From: Alteromonas mediterranea DE
GTDB taxonomy: Bacteria > Pseudomonadota > Gammaproteobacteria > Enterobacterales > Alteromonadaceae
Assembly: GCF_000020585.3 (NCBI RefSeq)
Contig: NC_011138.3
Span: 662,388 to 726,387, forward strand
Length of the DNA: 64,000 nucleotides
Direction: 5' to 3'
Shown piece by piece: positions 26,412-37,000 of the stretch. Position 1 is the first letter of the stretch. Each line of letters begins with the position of its first letter. The notes under the pieces were generated by a model. That model was not told where the DNA came from, ran no database searches, and was given only the letters and a program-made list of their open reading frames with translations. A program made the translations under genes and the position numbers.

Positions 26412-27043
26412 ATTAGCTCTCCTGCTACAAGGGGAACAAATCGTACCGATTCAATGGTAGATGTTTTTAGTTCACCTTCAATCCTGTCTATACACAATAA
26501 CGATTGTTGCTCGTTACCTACGGGAATAATGAGCCGCCCGCCTTCTTTGAGCTGATCGCACAAATCTTGCGGTAAACTTGCCGCTGCGGCGGTTACGATA
26601 ATGGCATCGTAGGGGCCTTTCGACGCCCAGCCTTTCCAACCATCGCCGTGTTTCATTGCAATATTGTGAAGGTCAAGTTGATTCATACGACGCTTAGCCT
26701 GAAACTGCAATGTTTTAATTCGCTCGACGCTGAACACCTTGGCAAAAAGCTGCGCAAGAATAGCCGTTTGATAGCCAGAACCCGTACCTATTTCCAGTAC
26801 TTTTTCCGGCTTATTGGGGCTATCTAGCAGCAACTCAGTCATTTTAGCAACAATGTAAGGTTGCGATATCGTTTGACCTTGACCTATCGGTAACGCTGTA
26901 TTTTGATAAGCTTTGTGCTTCAGCGCATCGGGTAGAAAACTTTCCCGCGGCGTACCAGCAATGGCGTTTAATACTGCTTGTGAACGTATTCCCTCGTTAT
27001 AAAGCAGTTGTGCTAACGCGTCTCCTTTTCTAGAAGCTCTCAT
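26408..27043 (-). CDS. pcm: Protein-L-isoaspartate O-methyltransferase
   Basis: 211 residues. Uses S-adenosylmethionine to methylate isoaspartyl residues in aged proteins for repair, in the cytosol. The family start ([29 protein letters not shown], given in parts) is followed by the SAM motif [18 protein letters not shown] and the later [15 protein letters not shown] and GGRLIIPVG. Usual length. It overlaps yqaA by 4 nt and is separated from truD by 78 bp. The gene surE, which normally comes between truD and pcm, is absent. Confidence 0.96.
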   Translation of the reverse strand: MRASRKGDALAQLLYNEGIRSQAVLNAIAGTPRESFLPDALKHKAYQNTALPIGQGQTISQPYIVAKMTELLLDSPNKPEKVLEIGTGSGYQTAILAQLFAKVFSVERIKTLQFQAKRRMNQLDLHNIAMKHGDGWKGWASKGPYDAIIVTAAAASLPQDLCDQLKEGGRLIIPVGNEQQSLLCIDRIEGELKTSTIESVRFVPLVAGELM

Positions 27044-27121
27044 GATGTTGCGTACTTTCCTTTATTCTTATTCACAGCTACGCGAGATATGGATTGTTGC
27101 GTGCCACGCTCTCTATAGTTT

Positions 27122-28207
27122 TTAAACCCTGTTAATGGGAGACAAGGTCTCTACACACTCCCTAAGGACCGAAGTAGCAAAGCAGCCACTAGGAAGTGCA
27201 AATGAGATAGTAAATGTATCACCCTTACTCTGCCATTCAAGCTGTGATGGCCAAATTTTTATCGCTCGGCGCTCTTGATCGAAACCGCACTGGCTTAAAA
27301 AGTCGATCACTTCACTGTTTTGTTCTGCTACCGCTTGTTCTAGCGCTAGTGCGTTGGCTTGGGTCACAAGTTCACCTTTACCCCAAAGCGGTGCTGATGG
27401 GCATACGTCTTTAGCGTCAAATCGACGCTGGGCGTCTTGCTGTTCGTCTGTGTTGGTGGCGCCGCCATTAATGAAAAAACTGTTTGATCCAGTCAGTACT
27501 AGCGCGTCACCTTCAATAATCGTATCGAACTTGTTTTGCTCAAGGCGAGTGGAGAGCATTTCATTGAACAGCCAGCTGCGCAAAGCCGATAACGCCATAG
27601 AGCGCTTGTTTCTGTGCCTAATGGACTCACCGTTCACCATACGCTCAGCCATAACTAAATTACCGCCGCGCTGCACTTCGCCCATGTCGTTTAATCGCAT
27701 AACGCCAAAGCGTTGTTCGCCGTAATAATTTGGAACTCCATGCTTTTCAATTTCCTGAAGACGCGCTTCAATGGCTTCAGGGTGAAGTACTTGCCTAAGC
27801 GTAATTGTGAAGTGGTTACCTTTGAGCTGGCCTGTTCGTAGCTTTTTGTTATGGCGAACTTGCTTGAGTACTTTAACACCTTCAAGTTCAAAGTTGCTAA
27901 AGTCAAAATCTGGCTTTCCCGGGGCGTGAATGCCGAACCACTGTTGGGTTACGGCGTATTTATCCTTACGCCCTGCATAGGTAATTTGTCGAAGGGGGAG
28001 GTTAACAAAGCGCGCAAGCTGCTCTGCGACAAACGCGGTATTTGTATTCGTTTTTTCAACAAATACAAACTGGTGCTCTCCCTCACCACATGGTGAATAA
28101 CCTAAGTCTTCGACTACTTGAAAGTCGTCGGCTTGGAATTTAAAGATGCCGGTCGATACGGGCTTTGCGTAATAGTACTGCCAATGGTCGGTATTTAACG
28201 GCTTCAT
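27122..28207 (-). CDS. truD: tRNA pseudouridine(13) synthase TruD
   Basis: 361 residues. Makes pseudouridine at position 13 of tRNA(Glu). Recognisable parts: [29 protein letters not shown], the catalytic Asp in [27 protein letters not shown] and the TRUD insertion-domain region [11 protein letters not shown]. The ATG overlaps the stop of ispF (TGA at 28206-28204), so the genes are translationally coupled. Confidence 0.96.
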   Translation of the reverse strand: MKPLNTDHWQYYYAKPVSTGIFKFQADDFQVVEDLGYSPCGEGEHQFVFVEKTNTNTAFVAEQLARFVNLPLRQITYAGRKDKYAVTQQWFGIHAPGKPDFDFSNFELEGVKVLKQVRHNKKLRTGQLKGNHFTITLRQVLHPEAIEARLQEIEKHGVPNYYGEQRFGVMRLNDMGEVQRGGNLVMAERMVNGESIRHRNKRSMALSALRSWLFNEMLSTRLEQNKFDTIIEGDALVLTGSNSFFINGGATNTDEQQDAQRRFDAKDVCPSAPLWGKGELVTQANALALEQAVAEQNSEVIDFLSQCGFDQERRAIKIWPSQLEWQSKGDTFTISFALPSGCFATSVLRECVETLSPINRV

Positions 28208-28677
28208 AGTTTTTCCAATAGTACGACGGCGTGAGAGGCAATGCCTTCTTTGCGCCCTGTGTATCCTAGCTTTTCGGTGGTTGTGGCTTTCACGTTTATT
28301 GCATCAAGGTTCACGTTACAGTCTTTAGCGATAACCTCTCGCATAGCGGTTATGTGCGGTGCCATCTTAGGTGCTTGCGCTACAATAGTCATGTCAGCGT
28401 TGCCAAGTTTATAGCCTTTTTCTTCTACCACGCTCACGACGTGGCGCAACAATACGCGACTATCGGCGCCTGCATAGGCATCGTCAGTATCGGGGAAGTG
28501 TTTACCAATATCGCCTAGCGCAGCAGCGCCTAACATTGCATCGCATAGTGCGTGAAGCAATACGTCGCCATCTGAATGGGCAACTAAACCTTGTTCGTAA
28601 TCAATGCTCACGCCACCTATGGTGATGGGGCCTTCGCCGCCAAATTTGTGTACATCAAAACCGTGTCCAATTCGCAT
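28204..28677 (-). CDS. ispF: 2-C-methyl-D-erythritol 2,4-cyclodiphosphate synthase
   Basis: 157 residues. Fifth step of the MEP isoprenoid pathway, forming the cyclodiphosphate with release of CMP; homotrimer with Zn and Mg. Metal-binding Asp and His are in [12 protein letters not shown], with [26 protein letters not shown] (in parts), [10 protein letters not shown] and [18 protein letters not shown]. The N-terminal [10 protein letters not shown] fixes the start. Confidence 0.97.
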   Translation of the reverse strand: MRIGHGFDVHKFGGEGPITIGGVSIDYEQGLVAHSDGDVLLHALCDAMLGAAALGDIGKHFPDTDDAYAGADSRVLLRHVVSVVEEKGYKLGNADMTIVAQAPKMAPHITAMREVIAKDCNVNLDAINVKATTTEKLGYTGRKEGIASHAVVLLEKL

Positions 28678-28691
28678 TATAATTGTGCCTT

Positions 28692-29417
28692 TTAATTTTT
28701 TGCGCTATCGCCTTGCGCGCTAAATTTTTGCTTAAGATAAAATTCTGCCAAAGGAAGGTCGGCCGGGTGTGTTATTTTTATATTCGCCGGGCTTCCGCTC
28801 ACCATGGCTACACTGTGACCAGCAAACTCCATGGCCGACGCTTCATCAGTAATGCTAACACCTTGGGCCAACCCCTCTTGAAGCGCCCGTTTGAGCAACA
28901 TGGCTGGAAATAGTTGGGGCGTAAGGGCATGCCATAGCCCATTCCTGTCTTCGGTATGAGAGATTATATTTGACGAAGGCTTTACCCGCTTCATCGTATC
29001 TCTCACCGGCGTCGCTAGTATGCCACCCGTAACGTCTTCGCTGCCTATAAGTGACAGCAGGTTGGAAATGTCGGCATCATCTACACACGGACGCGCGGCG
29101 TCGTGAACCAGTGCCCAGTCATTCTCGTCCAACGATAAGATGCCGTTCAATACGCTATCTGCACGTTCCTTGCCACCATCAACCACACGAATAGGCTTCT
29201 GCCTAAGCCCTAACTGGTCAAAGTACTCGTCACCTTGGCTTATCGCAACAATCACATCATCAATAAGTGGGTGATTGAGTAGCGCATCAATCGTGTGTTC
29301 AAGAATGGTTTTACCATTTAGAGAGAGGTATTGCTTCGGGCGGTCGGCCTGCATACGGCTACCAACTCCGGCTGCGGGGATAACTGCAACCACGCGGGGT
29401 GATGTCATTTTCTTCAC
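28692..29417 (-). CDS. ispD: 2-C-methyl-D-erythritol 4-phosphate cytidylyltransferase
   Basis: 241 residues from a GTG that overlaps the ftsB stop as GTGA; an ATG at 29408 is the alternative. Third step of the MEP pathway, transferring CMP to MEP. The nucleotide-binding motif is [25 protein letters not shown] (in parts), then VHDAARPCV and the ThrXxxAsp-type region [28 protein letters not shown]. Together with ispF it gives two successive functions in one operon. Confidence 0.96.
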   Translation of the reverse strand: MKKMTSPRVVAVIPAAGVGSRMQADRPKQYLSLNGKTILEHTIDALLNHPLIDDVIVAISQGDEYFDQLGLRQKPIRVVDGGKERADSVLNGILSLDENDWALVHDAARPCVDDADISNLLSLIGSEDVTGGILATPVRDTMKRVKPSSNIISHTEDRNGLWHALTPQLFPAMLLKRALQEGLAQGVSITDEASAMEFAGHSVAMVSGSPANIKITHPADLPLAEFYLKQKFSAQGDSAKN

Positions 29418-29704
29418 TTAGAGTCTGCGGGCAAAATACGATAGAAAGTTTCCCCTTTTTTAATCAGGCCGAGTTCGTTCCTCGCTCTTTCCTCAATAGC
29501 CTCTAAACCAATTTTTAAATCGTTAATATCGGCTTTGAGAAGCGCATTGCGCTGGGCAAGGTTAGCGTTTTGCAGCGCTTGTGTCTGCACTTCCTGCTTT
29601 CGGCTAAAGTAGTCGGGGATGCTATTTTTTCCGAACCATAGTCTGTATTGCAGTAGTCCTAATAGTACTAACAACACAATAGGAAGCCATTTACCTTGCA
29701 ACAC
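29414..29704 (-). CDS. ftsB: Cell-division protein FtsB
   Basis: 96 residues if started at the GTG 29704-29702 (AGG 7 nt upstream); a TTG at 29719 would add five residues. A single N-terminal transmembrane segment (KWLPIVLLVLLGLLQYRLWFG, in parts) carries the family signature LQYRLWFGKNSIPDY. A periplasmic coiled coil (about 35-72, RKQEVQTQALQNANLAQRNA) binds FtsL and FtsQ in the divisome. Ends with ERARNELGLIKKGETFYRI as usual. First gene of the ispD-ispF-truD operon. Confidence 0.94.
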   Translation of the reverse strand: MLQGKWLPIVLLVLLGLLQYRLWFGKNSIPDYFSRKQEVQTQALQNANLAQRNALLKADINDLKIGLEAIEERARNELGLIKKGETFYRILPADSK

Positions 29705-29732
29705 AGATTCACCTGACAATGTGGTTAAGCGG

Positions 29733-29759
29733 AAAAAAGCAGAGGCAATAGGCCTCTGC
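29733..29759 (-). terminator. Terminator of the TIGR03545-type gene
   Basis: GCAGAGGC-AATA-GGCCTCTGC stem, with TTTTTT following on the - strand; ends transcription before ftsB. Confidence 0.85.
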
Positions 29760-29803
29760 GTGTAGGCTATTATGCCGCGAAGCGGCGTCGAGTCAAAGGC
29801 GCT

Positions 29804-31519
29804 TTACTCACCTTGACCCAATTTACCTTTCAATTTGTCGAATAGCTTATTTTTTTGCTGTTCAACAACGTTATTTAGCTGGGCTTGAAGAAGCTCTTGC
29901 AGCGCGGCACTGTCGCCTTGCGCAGCGCTAAGCATGCTGTTTACATCAACTAATTCGCCTGACAATAGCGACTGCTCGCTACTTATCATGCTATTTAGCT
30001 TTGTATTAAGCTCATCAAGTTTATCTTGCTGACTTGCGGTAAGCTGAGATAGTGCAGCCTTTGCCAACTTATTATCAAGATCAGATTTGATATTGAAGTC
30101 TGGGTTAGAAAGTGTGCCATCTAGCAGCATGGTCATATTTAAACTCGTCAACGTTTGTAGCGCTTGAGCAATTGCGCTAGTGATATCGCTGGTGCCAGTC
30201 GCTTCCATAACAAGCTGCTGTAAATCTACTTCACCGGTACCAGTGAGTAGATTATCAGTAACCTTCATTGAACCGTTGGTTTTCATTAAGGCCGACTTAA
30301 GCACTGCGTTTAACGTGTCGTTGCCGCTAAAGGAAACATCAGACATATTTACACCGGCCAGTTCCCATACTTGGCTAGCATCAACACCATCACCATCAAT
30401 CCAGAATTCGCCACTTGACGTGAACGATTTTAATACATCGCCTGCGGCTTCAATGGTAAATGTAGTAGGGTTACCAAAGACTTCGTGAACATTGGTGATA
30501 TTGTTCCATTTACTGGTAATCGATTCGTTTTGCCATAGCACAGAAACGTTCGCCTCTCTCACTAAGATAGACGGTACTTCAGCTGGGGCTTCACTTTTTT
30601 CTTCCCCTTGAATTAAGGGCATCACAATCTGCATCGCAGACATTAGGTACTCTGTATACTCAGCTGCTTTGTCACCAAAAACAAAATAGGTTACTTGTGA
30701 AAGAGCGGCTTGATCGCCAGCTATCACGCCTTTAAGTAACGCATAATCTTCTTGAGGTGCCTGTTTAAGGGCTTCAACGCTTTTACTCAGCGCTTCTTTC
30801 GCATCGCTTGCTTTGGCTGTAAAATCAGTGATAAGAGCGCGATCAGCCTGCATTTCTTCTTTTAATTTATCAAATGCTGACTTTGCCTGTACCAAGGCTT
30901 GAGGGTCTTTGTAATTGGTGTCTTTAAGTTCTGCGACTTGTGTTTTGTAATACGCAATGCGCTCTTTGTTAGGCAATGATTGATAATCTTCTTTCAGACC
31001 TTTGCCATAAGTTTCGTATGCAGATTTAGCATTTTCTATAGCAGCCGTCGTTTTCAACGGGTTACGAGCAAGCAATTCGTCAACGGTTGGAACCGCTTCT
31101 TGAGCTTTAGCTTTAATTTCGTTAAATGATAGCGAGCGTTCAGGTACACGATACACTTCACCTTCAGAAGGGCGCTCAGTATCGAACTGAACTTCTAATA
31201 AATTAAGATTATTTACAATAACTTGGTCGTCAAGCAGAGGCTTCAATGCCACATCTGCGTTGGCTTCACCCACAAAGACTTGGTTGTGAGAAGGTTTAGT
31301 GGGGTTGGTTAGCGCTATACCTTTAAGCGTCACCGTCGTTGGGTAAAGGGAATGATCGAAGTCATCTATATTAACTTCAGCGCCATACGATTCGCCAAGT
31401 TTTGACTCTAAGATTGACTTGATAATGGTATTGGCGAACAGCACGTACACCAAAAACAGCAATACAAAAAAACCGACAACCCACAATAAAATAGGCTTAC
31501 CCTTTGAACCACTACTCAT
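29804..31519 (-). CDS. TIGR03545-family membrane protein (AsmA-like architecture)
   Basis: 571 residues from ATG 31519-31517, chosen because AAGGAG lies 6 nt upstream. An N-terminal transmembrane helix (about 10-30, ILLWVVGFFVLLFLVYVLF) is followed by a periplasmic part that begins like AsmA/TamB relatives (GAEVNIDDFDHSLYPTTVTLKGIALTNPT, in parts). A helical coiled-coil middle (about 130-240) follows, then a C-terminal repeat of amphipathic strands (SDVSFSGNDTLNAVLKSALM, MLLDGTLSNPDFNIKSDLDN) and a Gln-rich helix. Exact function unknown; AsmA-like proteins take part in lipid transport to the outer membrane. Confidence 0.82.
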   Translation of the reverse strand: MSSGSKGKPILLWVVGFFVLLFLVYVLFANTIIKSILESKLGESYGAEVNIDDFDHSLYPTTVTLKGIALTNPTKPSHNQVFVGEANADVALKPLLDDQVIVNNLNLLEVQFDTERPSEGEVYRVPERSLSFNEIKAKAQEAVPTVDELLARNPLKTTAAIENAKSAYETYGKGLKEDYQSLPNKERIAYYKTQVAELKDTNYKDPQALVQAKSAFDKLKEEMQADRALITDFTAKASDAKEALSKSVEALKQAPQEDYALLKGVIAGDQAALSQVTYFVFGDKAAEYTEYLMSAMQIVMPLIQGEEKSEAPAEVPSILVREANVSVLWQNESITSKWNNITNVHEVFGNPTTFTIEAAGDVLKSFTSSGEFWIDGDGVDASQVWELAGVNMSDVSFSGNDTLNAVLKSALMKTNGSMKVTDNLLTGTGEVDLQQLVMEATGTSDITSAIAQALQTLTSLNMTMLLDGTLSNPDFNIKSDLDNKLAKAALSQLTASQQDKLDELNTKLNSMISSEQSLLSGELVDVNSMLSAAQGDSAALQELLQAQLNNVVEQQKNKLFDKLKGKLGQGE

Positions 31520-31552
31520 TTTCAACTCCTTGATTTTAAGCGCATCTAACGG

Positions 31553-31729
31553 TTATTGCGCTTCATTCTTCTCTACGTGTGATTGTGGTAAAAAATTACA
31601 CGTAAGCATGCGAAAGACAGCCACTGTTGGTATTAGTTCAGTGTAATGCAGTGTGCTGTAATCTTCCATACGAAGAAAGTATACAGGGCGATTAGCGGGC
31701 CGTCTTTGGCTTATTTCATTGATCACCAT
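31553..31729 (-). CDS. Possible small protein upstream of the TIGR03545-type gene
   Basis: A 58-codon frame from ATG 31729 (or TTG 31747) ends 33 nt before the next gene on the same strand. The translation starts MVINEISQRRPANRPVYFLR and ends LPQSHVEKNEAQ. It has a balanced composition, but no strong ribosome-binding site and no family I know. It could be a real leader gene or chance. The rest of 31520-31932 contains only hairpins. Confidence 0.3.
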   Translation of the reverse strand: MVINEISQRRPANRPVYFLRMEDYSTLHYTELIPTVAVFRMLTCNFLPQSHVEKNEAQ

Positions 31730-31779
31730 ACTGCGTTTACTTTTCAAACAAACGGTGAGTGCCGGCGTTGGCTAGTGTC

Positions 31780-31806
31780 AAATAAAACGCCTACAACGTA
31801 GGCGTT
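31780..31806 (-). terminator. Terminator of the chemoreceptor gene
   Basis: AACGCCTAC-AAC-GTAGGCGTT (31786-31806), a perfect 9-bp stem followed on the - strand by TTTATTTG. A second stem GCTCTGG/CCAGAGC (31830-31849) lies between it and the gene end. Confidence 0.75.
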
Positions 31807-31932
31807 CGGTATAGGGAGGGAGGCGAAAGGCTCTGGACATTGCCAGAGCTTATTCGCTGGTATCATCGCTAATGGATAAGCGGTGTGTAACGAAAGCGCC
31901 AGGCTTAATTTGACCGACGCCTCGCAATGAAT

Positions 31933-33555
31933 TTACAGTTTAAATCGATTAGCTATTTCCATAATGGCTAAACAGCTACTGCGCAACGCTTGGCTAGCCG
32001 CTGCTAGCTCATCAGCCGTACGAAGGCTGCTATCCGCTGCACCTGACAGCGCATTAATTCTCATGTTGGCTTCGGTCGCCGCTTCCGCTTGCTGCTCAGT
32101 CGCTCTTGCTATTTCACTGCTTTTGTCTGCGATTTCTGTCATTAGACGGTCGGCTTCTTGTAGGTTTTGGTTTGCTTGTATGGCGTTATCTACGGTTTTA
32201 GACGACGCAGCCTGACTCACTTTTACCGCATCCACGGCATTTTTCGCATTGCTCTGCAGTTTCTCAATCATGGCCTGTATTTCATCGGTACTTTGTCCCG
32301 TTCTGCTTGCTAGCGTTCGCACTTCATCGGCAACGACTGCGAAACCTCGGCCTTGCTCCCCGGCCCGCGCAGCTTCAATGGCGGCATTAAGTGCAAGCAA
32401 GTTGGTTTGTTCTGCAATACCGCGGATAACGTCAAGTACAGCGCCAATACTGTCTGTCTGTGCGGCAAGCTCGGTCACCACGTTACTCACACTTTCAATA
32501 TCAGATGTTAATGAGCGAATATCTTGAACTGTACTATCTACCACAGACGCACCGTGCTGCACGTTACTTCTTGCACTACTGGTGCCTTTTTCAGCAGAGT
32601 CAGCGTTATTGCTTACCTCGTTAATTTGCGTGGTCATTTCTTCCATCGCTGCGGCAACTTGAAGCATGTTCTCATTTTGCGTTTGCGCCCGCGCGTTACT
32701 GTTTTTACTGGAAGTTTCTACCAGCTCAGCCTGTTGGGTAAGGGAATTAATATTTTCCCGAATACCCAATAAAGATTGACGCATCTTCTCGGTGTACTCG
32801 TTGAAATAGCGCGCCAAGCGCGTCACTTCATCTTGCCCTGTTTCCGGTAATGAGCGGGTAAGATCGCCCTCACCTTGGGAAATATCTTTCATGCGCTCAC
32901 TGACTTCCTGAACCGGCTTAACGATACTGCCGCCAATTACGTAGATAAGCAGAATGACTAAAACTACGCTTACCACACAAAACACCACGATAACATTGCG
33001 CAGGTGGGCATATTCTTCTTCAAGATTGGTAAGGTAAATACCTGAGCCTACTGTCCACCCCCATGGTTTAAATGCTTTTACATAAGAAATCTTATCGGTT
33101 GGGGCTTCTTCGCCAGGAAGAGGCCAAACATAGTCGACAAAGCCTGCTCCTTTAGCTTTTACTTTTTGCGCCATTTCAAGAAAAAACGCTCTGCCATTAC
33201 CATCTTTAAAGGTTCTAAGGTCTTTGCCATCAAGAGCAGGCTTCATCGGATGCATTACCATGGCAGGGGTTTCATCCTGAATCCAAAAATAGTTGTTGCC
33301 GTCGTATCTAAGCGCTTTAACCGCCTCAAGTGCTAACTGTTTGGCCGTAGCTTCGTCTACATCGTCGCGCTTAGCAAAACTCCCTAATAAGGTATGCACA
33401 ACTTCAACAAGGTGCTGATTTTCATCGTAAGACTTTTGTTTTAATGCCTCGTAGTGCCTGTTCAAAACAAGTGCAGTAAGCAAGACAAATAGCAGGGTAA
33501 TAAGAGCAGCTATAATGCCCAAACGTTGAATCAAACTGAATTTTCTTAACCACAT
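31933..33555 (-). CDS. Methyl-accepting chemotaxis protein with single Cache domain
   Basis: 540 residues. Transmembrane helix 1 (about 10-30, [20 protein letters not shown]), a periplasmic sCache_2 domain (about 35-185, [29 protein letters not shown] in parts, [15 protein letters not shown]), transmembrane helix 2 (about 190-210, [20 protein letters not shown]), HAMP (about 212-262) and a cytoplasmic MCP signalling domain. The conserved hairpin tip is [37 protein letters not shown] (in parts). It senses a small ligand, often an organic acid in sCache_2 receptors, and controls CheA. No methyl-site pentapeptide tether at the C-terminus. Confidence 0.93.
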   Translation of the reverse strand: MWLRKFSLIQRLGIIAALITLLFVLLTALVLNRHYEALKQKSYDENQHLVEVVHTLLGSFAKRDDVDEATAKQLALEAVKALRYDGNNYFWIQDETPAMVMHPMKPALDGKDLRTFKDGNGRAFFLEMAQKVKAKGAGFVDYVWPLPGEEAPTDKISYVKAFKPWGWTVGSGIYLTNLEEEYAHLRNVIVVFCVVSVVLVILLIYVIGGSIVKPVQEVSERMKDISQGEGDLTRSLPETGQDEVTRLARYFNEYTEKMRQSLLGIRENINSLTQQAELVETSSKNSNARAQTQNENMLQVAAAMEEMTTQINEVSNNADSAEKGTSSARSNVQHGASVVDSTVQDIRSLTSDIESVSNVVTELAAQTDSIGAVLDVIRGIAEQTNLLALNAAIEAARAGEQGRGFAVVADEVRTLASRTGQSTDEIQAMIEKLQSNAKNAVDAVKVSQAASSKTVDNAIQANQNLQEADRLMTEIADKSSEIARATEQQAEAATEANMRINALSGAADSSLRTADELAAASQALRSSCLAIMEIANRFKL

Positions 33556-34042
33556 AAGGCAAACCTATTTTTGGATTTTTTGTTTTTTAAGTGTAGACGT
33601 TATTCTCACTTCTACTCATTGTATGGATTTAAAATTGAGCAAAAAGGATCATTGTTGGCATAGCCGTTTATGGCGCCAAGTAACTCGTCACTTAACCTTT
33701 ATCGACAATCTCGTTGTTGACTTAATGTCTTTAAATTTAAGTTCAAAAATGAGGGTGGATATTCAGCGTGATTAATGTCATCTAACGCAGTGAATATGTA
33801 GCTTGACACGGTATCTGAAAAACTTTTTGTGTGGGGGCTTGGCAGGGCTTTTTTGTGTGCTAACATCCGCGCAAATTTGGCGCTGTCGTGATCTTCATTC
33901 AAAAGTATAAAGTTTAAAGAAAAACGACACGTTAAAGCACGGTTTCGACTTTGCTTGTTTTTTGGCCGCTTCCATGTAACCGTGAGCAGAAGTACACGGC
34001 GGGAACGCTTTTTGTTACAGCTATTTCTATGAAAGGGTTGCA
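33556..34042. other. Intergenic region between the chemoreceptor and putA
   Basis: 487 bases between divergent genes. An open frame on the - strand (34043-33699) has no ribosome-binding site, a basic, low-complexity product and begins exactly over the putA start, so I do not accept it. The region should contain both promoters. I cannot name a specific operator. Confidence 0.5.
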
Positions 34043-37000
34043 ATGCTCATAAACGATACACTTCATACTACTTCACCGCTACGCCAGCGTATCAGAGACT
34101 ACTATCGCATTAGCGAGTCTGTGGCTGTAGACCAAATTCTTCCCATTGCCGAGGTAAACCCTCGTGCACGAAGCCGTGCGTGGGAACGTGCACGTAAGAT
34201 GGTGCTTCAAATTCGCCGTGAACAAGAAGGCCACGGTGGCGTAGATGCGTTATTAAACGAATACTCGCTATCTACTGCAGAAGGCGTAGTGTTGATGTGT
34301 TTGGCTGAAGCCTTACTGCGTGTACCAGATCGCGCGACACAAGATGAACTCATCCGAGACAAACTTTCAAAAGGGCAGTGGACACCACATTTGGGGAATT
34401 CTGACTCTCTGTTTGTGAACGCGTCAGCATGGGGCCTGTTGTTCACTGGCAACATGGTCAATTATGCCGACAAGCGTAAAAAAGAGCAGTTTGGCTTATT
34501 GAAGCAAACGATTGGCCGTTTAGGTGAGCCTGTTATTCGCCGAGCAATGAATATTGCAATGCGCGTTATGGGCCGTCAATTCGTCATGGGTGAAACTATC
34601 GAGGATGCGGTAGACCGCGCCAAAGAGAAAGAAACGAAAGGGTATGTGTACTCTTACGATATGCTAGGTGAAGGCGCGCGTACCATGCGTGATGCTGACC
34701 GCTATTATGACGCATACGTAAAGGCTATCAAGGTTATCGGTAAAGCGGCAAATGGCCGTGGTCCGAAACGCTCTCCGGGTATTTCCGTGAAGCTTTCTGC
34801 TATTCATCCGCGCTTTGAATTCTCTCATCGCGAGCGTGCCATGGTCGACATTCCACCGCGCTTAAAAGCCCTTTGTATGATGGCAAAAGAGTATGATATC
34901 GGTCTAACAGTAGATGCTGAAGAAGCCGACCGCTTAGAGCTTTCTTTAGACATTATTGAAGCGGTGTTCCGCGATGACGATCTCAACGGCTGGACTGGCT
35001 TTGGTTTGGCGGTGCAAGCTTATCAAAAGCGCGCAATTCACGTTATCGAACATTTACGTAACCTAACGTTAGAAGTGGGCCGACCATTGATGGTGCGCTT
35101 AGTTAAGGGTGCATATTGGGATACCGAAATTAAGCTTACCCAGCAGGCGGGCCTTGAAGAGTTTCCTGTATTTACTCGTAAGTCGTCAACAGATGTGTCG
35201 TATCACGCCTGTGCGAACCGCTTGCTTGAGTACCGCGATACTATCTATCCGCAGTTTGCTACGCACAACGCCTACACCGCTTCTGTTATCGTAGAGCTTG
35301 CTGGCGACGATAAAGAAGGGTTCGAATTTCAATGCCTGCACGGCATGGGCGATACCCTTTACGATCAAGTCGTGACAGAAGATAAGATTCAGTGCCGTGT
35401 TTATGCGCCGGTGGGAGAGCATGAAGACTTATTGGCTTATCTTGTTCGTCGTCTTCTTGAAAATGGAGCGAACTCGTCGTTTGTAAACGCTATTGTTGAT
35501 GATGAAAAGCCTGTTGAGTCACTACTTGAAGACCCGGTAGAGAAAACGCAGCGCCTCAAAGTTCGCTACAATAAGCTTATTAAAACGCCTCGTGGTTTGT
35601 ACGCGCCAGAGCGTGATAACTCACGTGGTTTAGACCTTACTGACACCAACGCGGTTACTGCACTTAAGCATGAACTAGAGCGTTGGCAGGATTACTACAA
35701 AGTCACCGATGAGGTGCCAGAAGGGGCAACACCTGTACTTAGCCCAACCGACCATACTGACATTGTTGGTTATCATTACTACGCTACGCCAGACGACATG
35801 CGTAAGGCGCTAGACGACACAGATGCAGGTTTTGAAGCTTGGTCGAAGCGAGATGTCAGCGAAAGGGCAGAAATTCTTAATCGTACGGCAGATGCGCTAG
35901 AGCGTCACATGGCCGAGCTTATTGCTATTTGTATGCGTGAAGCGGGTAAAGTAGCGCAAGATAGCATCGACGAAGTCCGTGAAGCGGTAGATTTTTGTCG
36001 TTATTATGCAGTACGCGCCGAAGAGCTTGCTGAAGATCAGCGTTTACTTCCCCGTGGTGTGGTGCTGTGTATTAGCCCATGGAACTTCCCACTGGCAATT
36101 TTCCTAGGACAAGTTGCCGCCGCGCTTGTTACGGGGAACACGGTAGTGGCTAAGCCTGCAGAGCAAACCAGTATCGTTGCGCAGCGCGCAGTCGATATTA
36201 TGCACTCGGTAGGTTTACCCGAAGATGCATTGAAGCTAATTGTATCGCCAGGTAAAGAAGTCGGTGAAACGCTGCTGCCTGATGAGCGTATTAAAGCCGT
36301 CATGTTCACGGGCTCAACGCAAACCGGTACGCTAATTTCGCAAGTATTGGCAGAGCGAGGTGGTGAGCAGGTACCGCTTATTGCAGAAACCGGCGGTCAA
36401 AACTGTATGATGGTAGACTCAACGGCCTTGCCAGAGCAGGTGGTTGACGATGTAATCCATTCTGGGTTCCAAAGTGCGGGCCAGCGATGTTCAGCACTGC
36501 GCGTGTTGTTTGTTCAAGACGACATTGCCGATGAACTAACCGAAATGTTAATCGGCGCACTTAAAGAGCTAACGGTGGGAGATCCCACGCAGCTAGCTAC
36601 CGACGTCGGCCCGGTTATTGACGAAAAAGCACTGAAAAGCCTGACAGACCACCAAGACTATATGGAAGGTAAAGGTAAGTTGCTCTATCGCAGTGAAATG
36701 CCAAAAGGGTTTGAAAACGGTACGTTCTTCGCGCCTACGCTTTATGAAATTGAAAATATCGATGTTCTTGAGCGAGAAGTATTTGGACCGGTTGTTCATA
36801 TTGTTCGCTTTAAGTCAAAAGAGCTCGACAACGTGCTTGAGCAAATCAATGGTACAGGTTACGGCCTGACGATGGGTATTCACTCGCGCATTGAAGAGCG
36901 TGCTAACGAGTTAGCAGCGAAGAGCCGTGCGGGCAACGTTTATATCAACCGCAATATGATTGGGGCAATTGTTGGCGTTCAGCCCTTTGGTGGGCGCGGG

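Noticed and set aside
33699..34043. 114-codon frame upstream of putA on the - strand.
   Set aside because: No ribosome-binding site, odd basic composition, begins over the putA start codon.
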